This document shows positions 42,359-54,822 of a stretch of 64,000 nt of DNA, piece after piece (the stretch's first letter is position 1; each line of letters begins with the position of its first letter). The position numbers and the translations under genes were made by a program. This DNA is from Pseudomonas tensinigenes (GTDB lineage: Bacteria > Pseudomonadota > Gammaproteobacteria > Pseudomonadales > Pseudomonadaceae), in the NCBI RefSeq assembly GCF_014268445.2, contig NZ_CP077089.1:186001-250000 (forward strand), given 5' to 3'. The notes beneath the pieces are model-generated. The model was given only the letters and a program-made list of their open reading frames with translations. It was not told the origin of the DNA and did not search any database.

Positions 42359-44041
42359 TTACGCCTCGGCTTTTTTCGTCGCCGCTTCGATCTTACGCGT
42401 GATGTACCACTGTTGTGCAATCGACAGGCAGTTGTTCACAACCCAGTACAGCACCAGACCTGCCGGGAACCACAGGAAGAAGAAGGTGAAGATGATTGGC
42501 ATCATTTTCATGACCTTCGCCTGCATCGGATCCGGAGGAGTCGGGTTCAGCTGCTGCTGGATGAACATGGTTGCGCCCATGATGATCGGCAGAATGAAGA
42601 ACGGATCCTTGATCGACAGGTCAGTGATCCACAGCATGAACGGCGCCTGGCGCATTTCCACGCTTTCCAGCAGAACCCAGTACAGCGACAGGAAAACCGG
42701 CATCTGCACGAGGATTGGCAAGCAGCCGCCCAGCGGATTGATCTTCTCTTTCTTGTACAGCTCCATCATGGCTTGCGACATTTTTTGCCGGTCATCGCCA
42801 TGTTGCTCTTTCAGAGCAGCCAGTTTCGGCGCAACGGCACGCATGCGCGCCATCGATTTGTAGCTGGCAGCCGACAGAGGGAAGAAAATACCCTTGATCA
42901 GCATGGTCAGGAAAATGATCGACCAGCCCCAGTTACCGACAATGGCGTGGATGTGTTGCAGCAGCCAGAAGATTGGCTGGGCAATGAACCACAGAATGCC
43001 GTAGTCGACGGTCAGTTCCAGACCTGGGGACAACTCTTTCAGCACAGCCTGGCTTTTCGGGCCGGCGTACAGCACAGCGCTGGTTTCAACTTTGGCACCC
43101 GGAGCAGCGGTCAGTGTTGGACCGGTGTAACCGATGATGTAGTTGCCTTTGCTGTCTTTACGGGTCTGGACGATGTTGTTTTCGCCCTTCGCAGGAATCC
43201 ACGCAGTCACGAAGTAGTGTTGCAGCCAGGCTACCCAACCACCGGTGACGGTTTCTTTCAGTTGCGCCTTGTCCATGTCCTTCATGGACACTTTTTTGTA
43301 CGGCTCCGAACTTGTCCACAGGGCGGCGCCCAGGTAAGTCGCGGTGCCAGTAGCGGTTGTGGACGAAGGATCAGCGCTAGCATCGCGCTTCAACTGCGCG
43401 AACATCGCGCCATTCCAGGGCTGAGCGCTCTGGTTATCCACAATGTAGGAAACGGCTACGTCATACAGGCCGCGTTTCAGAGTGAAACGCTTGATGTAAT
43501 TGACGCCGTCCTTGCTGAACTTCAGGTCGACGACCAGTTGGTCCTGACCGTCAGCCAGTTGATAAGTCTTCTTCTCCGAGGAGTAGACCGGACGACCGGC
43601 CGGATTTGCATCCGGACCATTGGTGCCGATCAGACCGCTTTGTGCCAGATAAACACGTTCGCCGCCGTTATCGAACAGCTGGAACGGAACATCAGGACGA
43701 TCCTGACGACGTGGATACAAAGGCAAGGTCAGTTGAGCAACATCGCCACCTTGTGGATCGATCGCGAGATCGAGCACGTCGGTTTTGATCTGGATCAGAT
43801 CCTTGCTGGCGGCTACCGGTGTTTCGGCAGGTGCGCTGGTATCGCTAGCGGCGCGCGGAATATCGTCACTGGCGGCAGCATTATTGCCAGTGGCGGTGTC
43901 CGGCAAACCGGATGTAGTCGTACTGGAAGCAACATTCTGAGTCGGCAGGGCAGCCTGGCCATAGTCCTGGTTCCATTTAAGAACCATAACGTAGGACACG
44001 ATTGCCAGGGCGACGATCAGGATCGTGCGTTTGATATCCAT
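42359..44041 (-). CDS. yidC: Membrane protein insertase YidC
   Basis: 560 aa. N-terminal membrane helix (TILIVALAIVSYVMVLKW), a large periplasmic beta domain (about 60-340), then the five-helix insertase core from about 350, with the hydrophilic-groove Arg region and KINPLGGCLPILVQMP near 450. It inserts membrane proteins alone or with SecYEG; Fo subunit c is a classic client. It is 2 bases after yidD. Confidence 0.97.
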   Translation of the reverse strand: MDIKRTILIVALAIVSYVMVLKWNQDYGQAALPTQNVASSTTTSGLPDTATGNNAAASDDIPRAASDTSAPAETPVAASKDLIQIKTDVLDLAIDPQGGDVAQLTLPLYPRRQDRPDVPFQLFDNGGERVYLAQSGLIGTNGPDANPAGRPVYSSEKKTYQLADGQDQLVVDLKFSKDGVNYIKRFTLKRGLYDVAVSYIVDNQSAQPWNGAMFAQLKRDASADPSSTTATGTATYLGAALWTSSEPYKKVSMKDMDKAQLKETVTGGWVAWLQHYFVTAWIPAKGENNIVQTRKDSKGNYIIGYTGPTLTAAPGAKVETSAVLYAGPKSQAVLKELSPGLELTVDYGILWFIAQPIFWLLQHIHAIVGNWGWSIIFLTMLIKGIFFPLSAASYKSMARMRAVAPKLAALKEQHGDDRQKMSQAMMELYKKEKINPLGGCLPILVQMPVFLSLYWVLLESVEMRQAPFMLWITDLSIKDPFFILPIIMGATMFIQQQLNPTPPDPMQAKVMKMMPIIFTFFFLWFPAGLVLYWVVNNCLSIAQQWYITRKIEAATKKAEA

Positions 44042-44043
44042 GA

Positions 44044-44289
44044 TTACTCGGCCATCGAAGAAGAACGGGAGGTAGGGATAGGTGGAACCGGGTCATAACC
44101 ACCGGGATTCCACGGATGACAGCGACCTAAACGACGAAAGGTCAGCCAGCCACCGCGCAGAAGGCCATGATTTTCAATGGCTTCATACGCGTAGCAGGAA
44201 CAACTGGGGTAGAAACGACAGTGGCTGGCCATCAAAGGACTAATGGCATAGCGATAAAACTGGATCGGAACGAGGGCCAGTTTACGCAT
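44044..44289 (-). CDS. yidD: Membrane protein insertion efficiency factor
   Basis: 81 aa. Contains the conserved [15 protein letters not shown] block (about 24-38) and [17 protein letters not shown], the YidD/DUF37 signature with its cysteines. Small, peripheral at the inner membrane, helps YidC-dependent insertion. Overlaps rnpA by 8 bases. Confidence 0.95.
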   Translation of the reverse strand: MRKLALVPIQFYRYAISPLMASHCRFYPSCSCYAYEAIENHGLLRGGWLTFRRLGRCHPWNPGGYDPVPPIPTSRSSSMAE

Positions 44290-44683
44290 CGGTACTGTCT
44301 ACCCCTACAGTTTCGGTTTTGACTTCCGGAACCGGCTTGCTGCGTGCCAGGCGTTTCCAGAGCTTGCCGAAATGCTGAATCAATTCGGGGTTTTCTACAT
44401 CGCCCAGACCTTTGCGCGCGACTATAACGATATCCCAGCCGACCAGTGAATCCTGGTGCAGACGGAATGATTCGCGCATCAAACGCTTGAGGCGATTGCG
44501 CTCAACGGAGAGCTTTACGCTCTTTTTCCCGATAACCAGCCCGAGACGGGGGTGATCGAGATCGTTGTTGCGTGCAAGGAGCAGGAGATTTTTCCCCGGA
44601 ACCTTGCCGGTAGGGGAGTCAAAGACTGCCTTGAAATGCCGGGGGGTAAGCAGACGCTTTTCCCGACTGAAGTCCTGACTCAC
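44282..44683 (-). CDS. rnpA: Ribonuclease P protein component
   Basis: 133 aa from GTG 44683 ([12 protein letters not shown]). The frame is open a further 32 codons, but those overlap rpmH and are not family-like. GGAG directly abuts this GTG, so the exact start is uncertain. The RNR signature region ([22 protein letters not shown]) is at about 57-78. With the rnpB RNA, not in this window, it matures tRNA 5' ends. Confidence 0.9.
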   Translation of the reverse strand: MSQDFSREKRLLTPRHFKAVFDSPTGKVPGKNLLLLARNNDLDHPRLGLVIGKKSVKLSVERNRLKRLMRESFRLHQDSLVGWDIVIVARKGLGDVENPELIQHFGKLWKRLARSKPVPEVKTETVGVDSTDA

Positions 44684-44699
44684 CTCCAGTACCGGATTA

Positions 44700-44834
44700 T
44701 CAAACTGCCAGACGCGCACGACCTTTGGCGCGACGACGCGACAGGACTGCGCGGCCGTTCTTGGTAGCCATGCGAGCACGGAAACCGTGGGTACGAGCGC
44801 GTTTGATAGTGCTTGGTTGGAAAGTACGTTTCAT
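44700..44834 (-). CDS. rpmH: 50S ribosomal protein L34
   Basis: 44 aa ([20 protein letters not shown]...ending ARLAV), exactly the expected L34. ATG at 44832-44834. First gene of the rpmH-rnpA-yidD-yidC transcript with a strong sigma70 promoter about 60 bases upstream. Standard neighbour of dnaA/oriC. Confidence 0.97.
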   Translation of the reverse strand: MKRTFQPSTIKRARTHGFRARMATKNGRAVLSRRRAKGRARLAV

Positions 44835-44895
44835 TGTCGTGTTACCTGGTTCGTCCACAACGGGCCGGAATGGCCCCCGTTTTAAGAGACCGGGG

Positions 44896-44924
44896 ATTCT
44901 AGAGAAAGCAAGCCTTCAGGTCAA
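44896..44924 (-). promoter_or_regulatory. Sigma70 promoter of rpmH-rnpA
   Basis: On the minus strand TTGACC (44919-44924), 17 bases, TAGAAT (44896-44901): five of six matches in each box. Position about 60 bases before the rpmH ATG. Confidence 0.8.
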
Positions 44925-44939
44925 TTTCCAACCAACGTT

Positions 44940-45345
44940 TCCTTATAAATAGATCTCGAGGTGTTCTTTGCCTGATCACCTGCTCGCCATACATAAAAAT
45001 AAAGAAGGGAATTATTTAAAGCTTTTCTGTAAAGCTTATAAAAGCTAGGCAAGCCTTCTTCTGTGGATAAGTGACACCGGCCCATGTTTTACCTGATGTA
45101 CAGAGAATGACAACTACAGTGGAAAACCGTGTTCAGCCTGTGCTGCGCCATCGGATAACCTGTGCGTGGAATGGGCTGTTATCCACAGGTAGGTTATCCA
45201 CCGAGTTCAACCCCTACTTGTCCAGTGCCCTTAGAGGCGGTTATCCACAGAGCTTATTCACACACCGTTGGTCGCCTTTTTCTGATTTAACGCATTGATA
45301 AATCATGCTCACCCGGCAACCTGCATGTGGATAAGTGGACGGCTC
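44940..45345. other. oriC: Chromosomal replication origin oriC (dnaA side)
   Basis: The 567-base gap between rpmH and dnaA (44835-45401) carries an AT-rich block at about 44990-45055, a likely unwinding element, and DnaA boxes: TGTGGATAA 45062, TTATCCACA 45179, TTATCCACC 45194, TTATCCACA 45241, TTATTCACA 45254 and TGTGGATAA 45326. Four are perfect 9-mers. Location next to dnaA and box number are as in other Pseudomonas. DnaA binding would open the AT-rich block for DnaB loading. Confidence 0.92.
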
Positions 45346-45356
45346 GCCGCTACAAT
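45328..45356 (+). promoter_or_regulatory. dnaA promoter overlapping a DnaA box
   Basis: TGGATA (45328-45333), 17 bases, TACAAT (45351-45356). The -35 lies inside the perfect DnaA box at 45326-45334, so DnaA bound there would compete with RNA polymerase. DnaA autorepression is established for E. coli and other species; the overlap is what the sequence shows here. Confidence 0.6.
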
Positions 45357-45401
45357 GGCCGCTTGTTTTTGCCTCACCGGCTTTCAACTTAGGGGATATC
45401 C

Positions 45402-46931
45402 GTGTCAGTGGAACTTTGGCAGCAGTGCGTGGAGCTTTTGCGCGAGGAGCTGCCTGCCCAACAATTCAACACCTGGATCCGTCCACTACAGGTCGAAGCC
45501 GAAGGCGACGAGTTGCGCGTCTACGCACCGAACCGTTTTGTGCTGGACTGGGTCAACGAAAAGTATCTGGGCCGCGTCCTTGAACTGCTGGATGAGCACG
45601 GCAACGGCATGGCGCCTGCGCTTTCCTTATTGATAGGCAGCAAACGCAGTTCCGCTCCGCGTGCCGCACCGAACGCGCCGCTTGCAGCCGCGCAGGTTTC
45701 CCAGCAGGCCCAGGCAAATGCCACGCCTGTGAGTACGCCGGCACCCACCCAGACGTCAGCCCCGGCAGCCAAGCGTTCAACGCAGAAAAGCCCTGAAGTC
45801 AGCGATGAACCGTCTCGTGACAGTTTCGACCCGATGTCCGGCGCTGCTTCGCAACAGGCCCCGGTCCGTGCCGAACAGCGGACTGTGCAGGTCGAAGGTG
45901 CGCTCAAGCACACCAGTTACCTGAATCGCACCTTTACCTTTGAAAACTTCGTCGAAGGTAAATCCAACCAGCTCGCCCGCGCGGCGGCCTGGCAAGTGGC
46001 GGACAACCCCAAGCACGGCTACAACCCACTGTTCCTTTATGGTGGTGTCGGCCTGGGTAAAACCCACTTGATGCACGCGGTGGGTAACCACCTATTAAAG
46101 AAGAACCCGAATGCCAAGGTCGTGTACCTGCATTCCGAGCGTTTCGTCGCCGACATGGTCAAGGCGCTGCAACTGAACGCGATCAACGAGTTCAAGCGTT
46201 TCTACCGTTCGGTGGATGCCTTGCTGATCGACGACATTCAGTTCTTTGCTCGCAAGGAGCGCTCGCAGGAAGAGTTTTTCCACACCTTCAACGCCCTGCT
46301 TGAAGGTGGCCAGCAGGTCATTCTCACCAGTGACCGCTACCCGAAAGAAATCGAAGGCCTGGAAGAGCGCCTCAAATCCCGCTTCGGCTGGGGCCTGACG
46401 GTTGCCGTCGAGCCGCCGGAACTGGAAACCCGCGTCGCGATCTTGATGAAGAAGGCCGACCAGGCCAAAGTCGAGTTGCCGCACGACGCTGCGTTCTTCA
46501 TTGCCCAGCGTATTCGCTCCAACGTCCGAGAGCTGGAAGGCGCGCTGAAACGCGTGATTGCCCACTCGCACTTCATGGGCCGCGACATCACTATCGAGCT
46601 GATTCGCGAATCCCTGAAAGACCTGTTGGCGCTGCAAGACAAACTGGTCTCTGTGGATAACATTCAGCGCACCGTCGCCGAGTACTACAAGATCAAGATC
46701 TCGGACTTGTTGTCCAAGCGCCGTTCGCGCTCGGTAGCGCGTCCGCGTCAGGTGGCCATGGCGTTGTCCAAGGAACTGACCAACCATAGCCTGCCGGAAA
46801 TCGGCGACGTGTTTGGCGGCCGTGACCACACCACCGTGTTGCACGCCTGCCGCAAGATCAACGAACTTAAGGAATCCGACGCGGACATCCGCGAGGACTA
46901 CAAGAACCTGCTGCGTACACTGACCACTTGA
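45402..46931 (+). CDS. dnaA: Chromosomal replication initiator DnaA
   Basis: 509 aa with GTG start (45402) after AGGGGAT. Domain I at 1-85, a long Ala/Pro/Gln-rich linker (about 85-175), AAA+ domain with [13 protein letters not shown] near 210-222 and the IDDIQF Walker B region, and domain IV with [12 protein letters not shown] near 474-485 that reads DnaA boxes. First gene of dnaA-dnaN-recF-gyrB. A perfect DnaA box lies inside it at 46652. Confidence 0.98.
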   Translation: MSVELWQQCVELLREELPAQQFNTWIRPLQVEAEGDELRVYAPNRFVLDWVNEKYLGRVLELLDEHGNGMAPALSLLIGSKRSSAPRAAPNAPLAAAQVSQQAQANATPVSTPAPTQTSAPAAKRSTQKSPEVSDEPSRDSFDPMSGAASQQAPVRAEQRTVQVEGALKHTSYLNRTFTFENFVEGKSNQLARAAAWQVADNPKHGYNPLFLYGGVGLGKTHLMHAVGNHLLKKNPNAKVVYLHSERFVADMVKALQLNAINEFKRFYRSVDALLIDDIQFFARKERSQEEFFHTFNALLEGGQQVILTSDRYPKEIEGLEERLKSRFGWGLTVAVEPPELETRVAILMKKADQAKVELPHDAAFFIAQRIRSNVRELEGALKRVIAHSHFMGRDITIELIRESLKDLLALQDKLVSVDNIQRTVAEYYKIKISDLLSKRRSRSVARPRQVAMALSKELTNHSLPEIGDVFGGRDHTTVLHACRKINELKESDADIREDYKNLLRTLTT

Positions 46932-46970
46932 TGAACACCAGCGCAGCTTATTAAGGCAAGGGACTAGACC

Positions 46971-48074
46971 ATGCATTTCACCATTCAACGCGAAGCCCTG
47001 TTGAAACCCCTGCAACTGGTCGCAGGCGTCGTCGAGCGTCGACAGACCTTGCCGGTACTGTCCAACGTGCTGTTGGTAGTCGAAGGCCAGCAACTGTCGC
47101 TGACCGGTACCGACCTGGAGGTCGAGCTGGTCGGTCGTGTGCAACTTGAGGAGCCGGCGGAAACAGGTTCCATCACCGTGCCTGCGCGCAAGCTGATGGA
47201 TATCTGCAAAAGCCTGCCTAACGATGCGCTGATCGACATCAAGGTCGACGAGCAGAAGCTGGTGGTAAAAGCCGGCCGTAGCCGTTTCACCCTGTCGACC
47301 TTGCCGGCCAACGATTTCCCTACCGTTGAAGAAGGCCCGGGTTCGCTGACCTGCAGCCTGGAGCAAAGCAAACTGCGTCGTCTGATCGAACGCACGAGCT
47401 TCGCCATGGCTCAGCAGGACGTGCGTTACTACCTCAACGGCATGCTGCTGGAAGTGTCCGAAGGCATCATCCGCGCCGTGGCCACCGACGGTCACCGTCT
47501 GGCCATGTGCTCGATGAAAGCCGATATCGGCCAGCCTGATCGCCATCAGGTGATCGTGCCGCGCAAAGGTATCCTTGAACTGGCACGTCTGCTCACCGAG
47601 CCGGACGGCAATGTCAGCATTGTGCTGGGTCAACATCACATCCGCGCTACCACCGGCGAATTCACCTTCACCTCGAAACTGGTCGACGGTAAATTCCCGG
47701 ACTACGAGCGTGTGCTGCCGAAGGGCGGCGACAAGTTGGTACTGGGCGATCGCCAGGCGCTGCGTGAAGCGTTCAGCCGTACCGCGATTCTGTCCAACGA
47801 GAAGTACCGTGGTATCCGTCTGCAACTGGCCAGCGGTCAGTTGAAGATCCAGGCCAACAACCCGGAGCAGGAAGAAGCGGAAGAAGAAGTGGGCGTTGAA
47901 TACAACGGCGGCTCCCTGGAAATCGGCTTCAATGTGAGCTATTTGCTCGACGTGCTGGGCGTGATGACCACCGAGCAGGTTCGCCTGATCCTGTCCGACT
48001 CCAACAGCAGTGCGCTGGTGCAAGAGTCCGACAACGACGATTCGGCTTACGTTGTCATGCCGATGCGTCTGTAA
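46971..48074 (+). CDS. dnaN: DNA polymerase III sliding clamp (beta subunit)
   Basis: 367 aa, three repeated clamp domains (MHFTIQREALLKPLQLVAGV at the start; ending SAYVVMPMRL). Normal length and C-terminal MRL. It is 39 bases after dnaA. Confidence 0.97.
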   Translation: MHFTIQREALLKPLQLVAGVVERRQTLPVLSNVLLVVEGQQLSLTGTDLEVELVGRVQLEEPAETGSITVPARKLMDICKSLPNDALIDIKVDEQKLVVKAGRSRFTLSTLPANDFPTVEEGPGSLTCSLEQSKLRRLIERTSFAMAQQDVRYYLNGMLLEVSEGIIRAVATDGHRLAMCSMKADIGQPDRHQVIVPRKGILELARLLTEPDGNVSIVLGQHHIRATTGEFTFTSKLVDGKFPDYERVLPKGGDKLVLGDRQALREAFSRTAILSNEKYRGIRLQLASGQLKIQANNPEQEEAEEEVGVEYNGGSLEIGFNVSYLLDVLGVMTTEQVRLILSDSNSSALVQESDNDDSAYVVMPMRL

Positions 48075-48088
48075 TCAGCTGACCCTGG

Positions 48089-51615
<3,527 letters not shown>

Positions 51616-51637
51616 GTTGCCGACTCCGCACAGGAAA

Positions 51638-51663
51638 GGCCCGCGCAAGCGGGCTTTTTTTTG
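51638..51663 (+). terminator. Terminator of the dnaA-gyrB operon
   Basis: GCCCGC (51639-51644), loop GCAA, GCGGGC (51649-51654) followed by eight T. It is 23 bases after the gyrB stop. Confidence 0.9.
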
Positions 51664-51761
51664 CGTTCAATTTCGTCTTGAAGCGCGATACGATGCGGCT
51701 CTTTCGTCGCAGACAGGCGGCGGCCAGATTGTAGAAAAACGACTAAAAAAAGAGCAATCAA

Positions 51762-53885
51762 TTGACTCATCAATGCGTAAGGAAGGATTCCGTCACACGT
51801 CTATCGGTCAATGTGCTGCCCTTGCTGTTGGGGATTCTGGCCTTTTTTATCGTCATCGGTCCAAGGGCGCTAAACCCGCAAAACATTGCGTGGTTGGGCA
51901 GCGGTGATCCGGCAACGCACTACCTTGGCTGGGTGTTTTTCAGGCATTCGCCCTGGTCGTTGCCGCTGGGGCTCAATCCTTCGTATGGATTGGAGCTGAG
52001 CAGCGCGATCATCTACTCGGATTCGAACCCGCTGCTGGCGTTGATCTTCAAACCCTTTGCCGCATGGCTTCCCGAGCCTTTCCAGTACTTTGGCCTGTGG
52101 CTGTTGTTGTGTTTTGTGTTGCAGGGCTGGTTTGCCTGGAAGCTGATGGGCCTGGCCACCGCCAACATTGCGCTGCGTTTGCTGGGGGCGGCACTGTTTC
52201 TGTTCAACCCGGCGCTGATCTCGCGGATGGCAGAGCATTTATCCCTCGCCGGGCACTTCCTGATCCTGGCTGCCCTGTATCTGGCCCTGCGCCCTCATGT
52301 CGAGCGGCGTTGTACGGCCTGGGGCACGTTGCTGGCGGTCGCGGCCTTGGTACACGCATATCTGTTGGCAATGGTTGGCTTGATCTGGCTCGCCGACTTG
52401 CTGGCCCGATCATTGAGGCGGCAGTTGCTGCTGAAGAAGTCGTTTGTCGAGCTGGTTGGCCTGCTGTTGCTGACCGGGGTGTGTTGCTGGCAAGCAGGCT
52501 ATTTCACCGTTGAAGGTGAGGGACTGGCTTCATTCGGATTCGGATTGTTTCGCGCCAATGTGCTGACGTTTTTCGACCCCGCTGGATGGTCTCGCGTCCT
52601 CGGCGATATACCTGGCGTACCTGGGGATTCGGCGGGCATGGCTTTCCCGGGGCTGGGGGTGATGTTTCTGCTCGTTTGCGCGCTGTGGTTCATTTGCTCC
52701 GGCGAAGGCCAGATCGTTGCAACGATGCGCAAACGCTGGTTATTGCTGCTGGCACTGTTTGGACTGATGCTTTTTGCGTTCTCCAACAGGATCGGCGTCG
52801 GACCGCTCGAGTTCGTCTACTGGTTGCCTGACCCCGTCATTTCCATGGCCGGTATTTTCCGCGCTTCGGGGCGGATGATCTGGCCGGTCATGTACGCGGC
52901 GATCTTTGCGGTGGTGTTCCTGATCGCGCGTAACGCGGCGCCACGGACTGCGCTGTTGCTGCTGGTGACAGCCCTTTTGGTACAGGTCTTCGACACCCGT
53001 GCCGGTTGGGCAGGCATACGCCGGCAGCAGATGGTCACACCTGCTGCGACCTGGAAAACCCCGATGGTCAATCCGTTCTGGCAAAGCGCGGCAGCGCATT
53101 ATCAGAAAGTCCGCTACGTGATTCCGCAGAACCTGACGACTCATTGGATGACCCTCTCCGATTACGCGGGCCGGAATCATCTCGCCACCGATGCGGTGTA
53201 CCTGGGCCGAGTGAGTGCGCAAGCGCAGGAGGATCTGCAGCGTACTGCCGCCAGAACCATCGACTCCGGCAAGTATGAGCGCGATACCCTCTACGTGCTT
53301 GAGCAGCGGTCAGCGCTGCAAGCGGCGCTCAACGTGGATGACGACAGCGATATGCTGGCCAGGATTGACGGCTTCCATGTGCTGGCACCGGGCTGGAAGC
53401 GCTGCACTGACTGTCTGCCACTCATGGGCGGTGCCCCCCGGGATTTGATCCCTTCATTCGACGCCGGCGAAAAGCTGCAGTTTGTGGAGGGCAGTCGGGG
53501 CACGGCTGCACTTGGAAAAGGCTGGTGGTTTGCCGAGGCGTGGGGCACCGGATCGGTCGGGCCGGATGCCGAGATCATCCTGCGCCCCAAGGCTGGCGTG
53601 AGTTCACTGACGCTTGAAACCAACGCGTTCCTGTCTGAGAAAACGCCGCGCCAAACGGTGGATATCAGCATCAATAACGTGCCGGTAATCTCTGCCAGCC
53701 TGACCAACGCCACCAGCAACACAATCAATATCAACCTGCCTGCCGAGGTGCAGGCCCTCGTTGCGCAACAAGGCGTGCTGCGTATCCAGCTGCATTTTCC
53801 GCTGGCAGTCAGTCCGCATGATCTCGGCTGGGGAGAAGACATCCGCAAACTGGCGATTGGATTGCTGGGATTGACCTTTCATTGA
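51762..53885 (+). CDS. Polytopic membrane protein, DUF6311-like
   Basis: 707 aa. About 11-12 hydrophobic segments in residues 14-420, then a soluble, beta-rich C-terminal domain (about 440-707) that probably faces the periplasm. The N-terminal loop WLGSGDPATHYLGWVFFRHSPWS resembles GT-C-fold enzymes in having acidic residues in the first periplasmic loop; I recall this type as DUF6311. Function is unknown; lipid-linked sugar transfer is possible. TTG start at 51762 has only a weak upstream purine run. It is not part of the standard gyrB-plsC neighbourhood, so it is an accessory gene. Confidence 0.6.
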   Translation: MTHQCVRKDSVTRLSVNVLPLLLGILAFFIVIGPRALNPQNIAWLGSGDPATHYLGWVFFRHSPWSLPLGLNPSYGLELSSAIIYSDSNPLLALIFKPFAAWLPEPFQYFGLWLLLCFVLQGWFAWKLMGLATANIALRLLGAALFLFNPALISRMAEHLSLAGHFLILAALYLALRPHVERRCTAWGTLLAVAALVHAYLLAMVGLIWLADLLARSLRRQLLLKKSFVELVGLLLLTGVCCWQAGYFTVEGEGLASFGFGLFRANVLTFFDPAGWSRVLGDIPGVPGDSAGMAFPGLGVMFLLVCALWFICSGEGQIVATMRKRWLLLLALFGLMLFAFSNRIGVGPLEFVYWLPDPVISMAGIFRASGRMIWPVMYAAIFAVVFLIARNAAPRTALLLLVTALLVQVFDTRAGWAGIRRQQMVTPAATWKTPMVNPFWQSAAAHYQKVRYVIPQNLTTHWMTLSDYAGRNHLATDAVYLGRVSAQAQEDLQRTAARTIDSGKYERDTLYVLEQRSALQAALNVDDDSDMLARIDGFHVLAPGWKRCTDCLPLMGGAPRDLIPSFDAGEKLQFVEGSRGTAALGKGWWFAEAWGTGSVGPDAEIILRPKAGVSSLTLETNAFLSEKTPRQTVDISINNVPVISASLTNATSNTININLPAEVQALVAQQGVLRIQLHFPLAVSPHDLGWGEDIRKLAIGLLGLTFH

Positions 53886-53932
53886 TCACTGGTGCCCGCC
53901 AGGGCCAACGCAATGCCGTTGGCCTGCCCTCT

Positions 53933-54652
53933 TCACTCGCTCGTTGCCGTGACACTCTCCAGCCGATATCCATACCCGTAAATGGTCAGCAGTTGCCAGC
54001 CCCGCTCTGCCGTCAGCCCAAGTTTGTTGCGCAGGCGGTAGATGTGCGTATCCAGCGGTCGCGAAGAGACCGCCTCTTCATGGGGCCAGAACCGCTCATA
54101 TAGATATTCACGCGACAACGGCCGCCCCAGATTGCTGAACAGGCAGCGAGCGAGGCGGTATTCGCGTTCGGTCATGACGATGGGTTTAAGGTCGCGGGTG
54201 ACGGTCAGTTCGGCGTCATCGAAGATCAGGTCATTGAAACTCAACACTTCGGCGGCGGCACTACGTGGCTGGCTGTGCCGGCGCAGCACGGCGGCGACTC
54301 GGGCTTTCAGCTCATTGGGGCGGAACGGTTTGCTGACGTAATCGTCGGCACCGGCATTGAGGGCCTGGACGATATCGCTTTCGCCGTCGCGGCTGGTCAG
54401 CATGATCGCGGCGGGCGGCGACTCCATGTGTTCGCGGGTCCAGCGCAGTAGCGCCAAGCCGGTCAGGTCGGGCAGTTGCCAGTCGAGGATCAGCAGGTCG
54501 AAAGTGTCCCGGCGCAGCTGGCGCAACAGGTCCTCTCCCCGTTCAAAGCTGTGCAGTGACCATGGCTGGTCCCCTGCAGCAGCCATTTGCTGCAGGGTTT
54601 GCTCGACCCGGCGCAGTTCGGCGGGTTCATCGTCCAGTATCGCAACGCGCAT
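53933..54652 (-). CDS. OmpR-family response regulator
   Basis: 239 aa. Receiver domain with MRVAILDDEP (acidic pocket), phospho-acceptor Asp near 56 in LLILDWQLPD, Thr/Ser in MLTSRDG and Lys in VSKPF. A winged-helix DNA-binding domain follows (MTEREYRLARCLFSNLGRPLSRE and DTHIYRLRNKLGL). It is divergent from the histidine kinase gene 170 bases away, its likely partner. Targets unknown. Confidence 0.9.
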   Translation of the reverse strand: MRVAILDDEPAELRRVEQTLQQMAAAGDQPWSLHSFERGEDLLRQLRRDTFDLLILDWQLPDLTGLALLRWTREHMESPPAAIMLTSRDGESDIVQALNAGADDYVSKPFRPNELKARVAAVLRRHSQPRSAAAEVLSFNDLIFDDAELTVTRDLKPIVMTEREYRLARCLFSNLGRPLSREYLYERFWPHEEAVSSRPLDTHIYRLRNKLGLTAERGWQLLTIYGYGYRLESVTATSE

Positions 54653-54822
54653 ACGCGTGGGTTCCTTGTTGCTTGGGCAGTGGCCGGCAACCTCAACGGG
54701 CTGGCCTGTGCATTGAAAAAGTAAGCCGTCCGCCGTCGATCAACGTCCGCTATGATTCTTCGGATCTACGTCTTCAGACCTGTGACCCATGAAACCATTC
54801 ACTGCCCCCTGCCCTGTTTGCC

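Noticed and set aside
41714..44098. 794-codon plus-strand open frame opposite yidC/mnmE
   Set aside because: Antisense shadow with no recognisable product; yidC and mnmE account for the sequence.
46095..48023. 642-codon minus-strand open frame opposite dnaN/dnaA
   Set aside because: A codon-position shadow of highly expressed GC-rich genes; the protein is rich in His/Gln/Val with no domain, and the plus strand encodes dnaA and dnaN.
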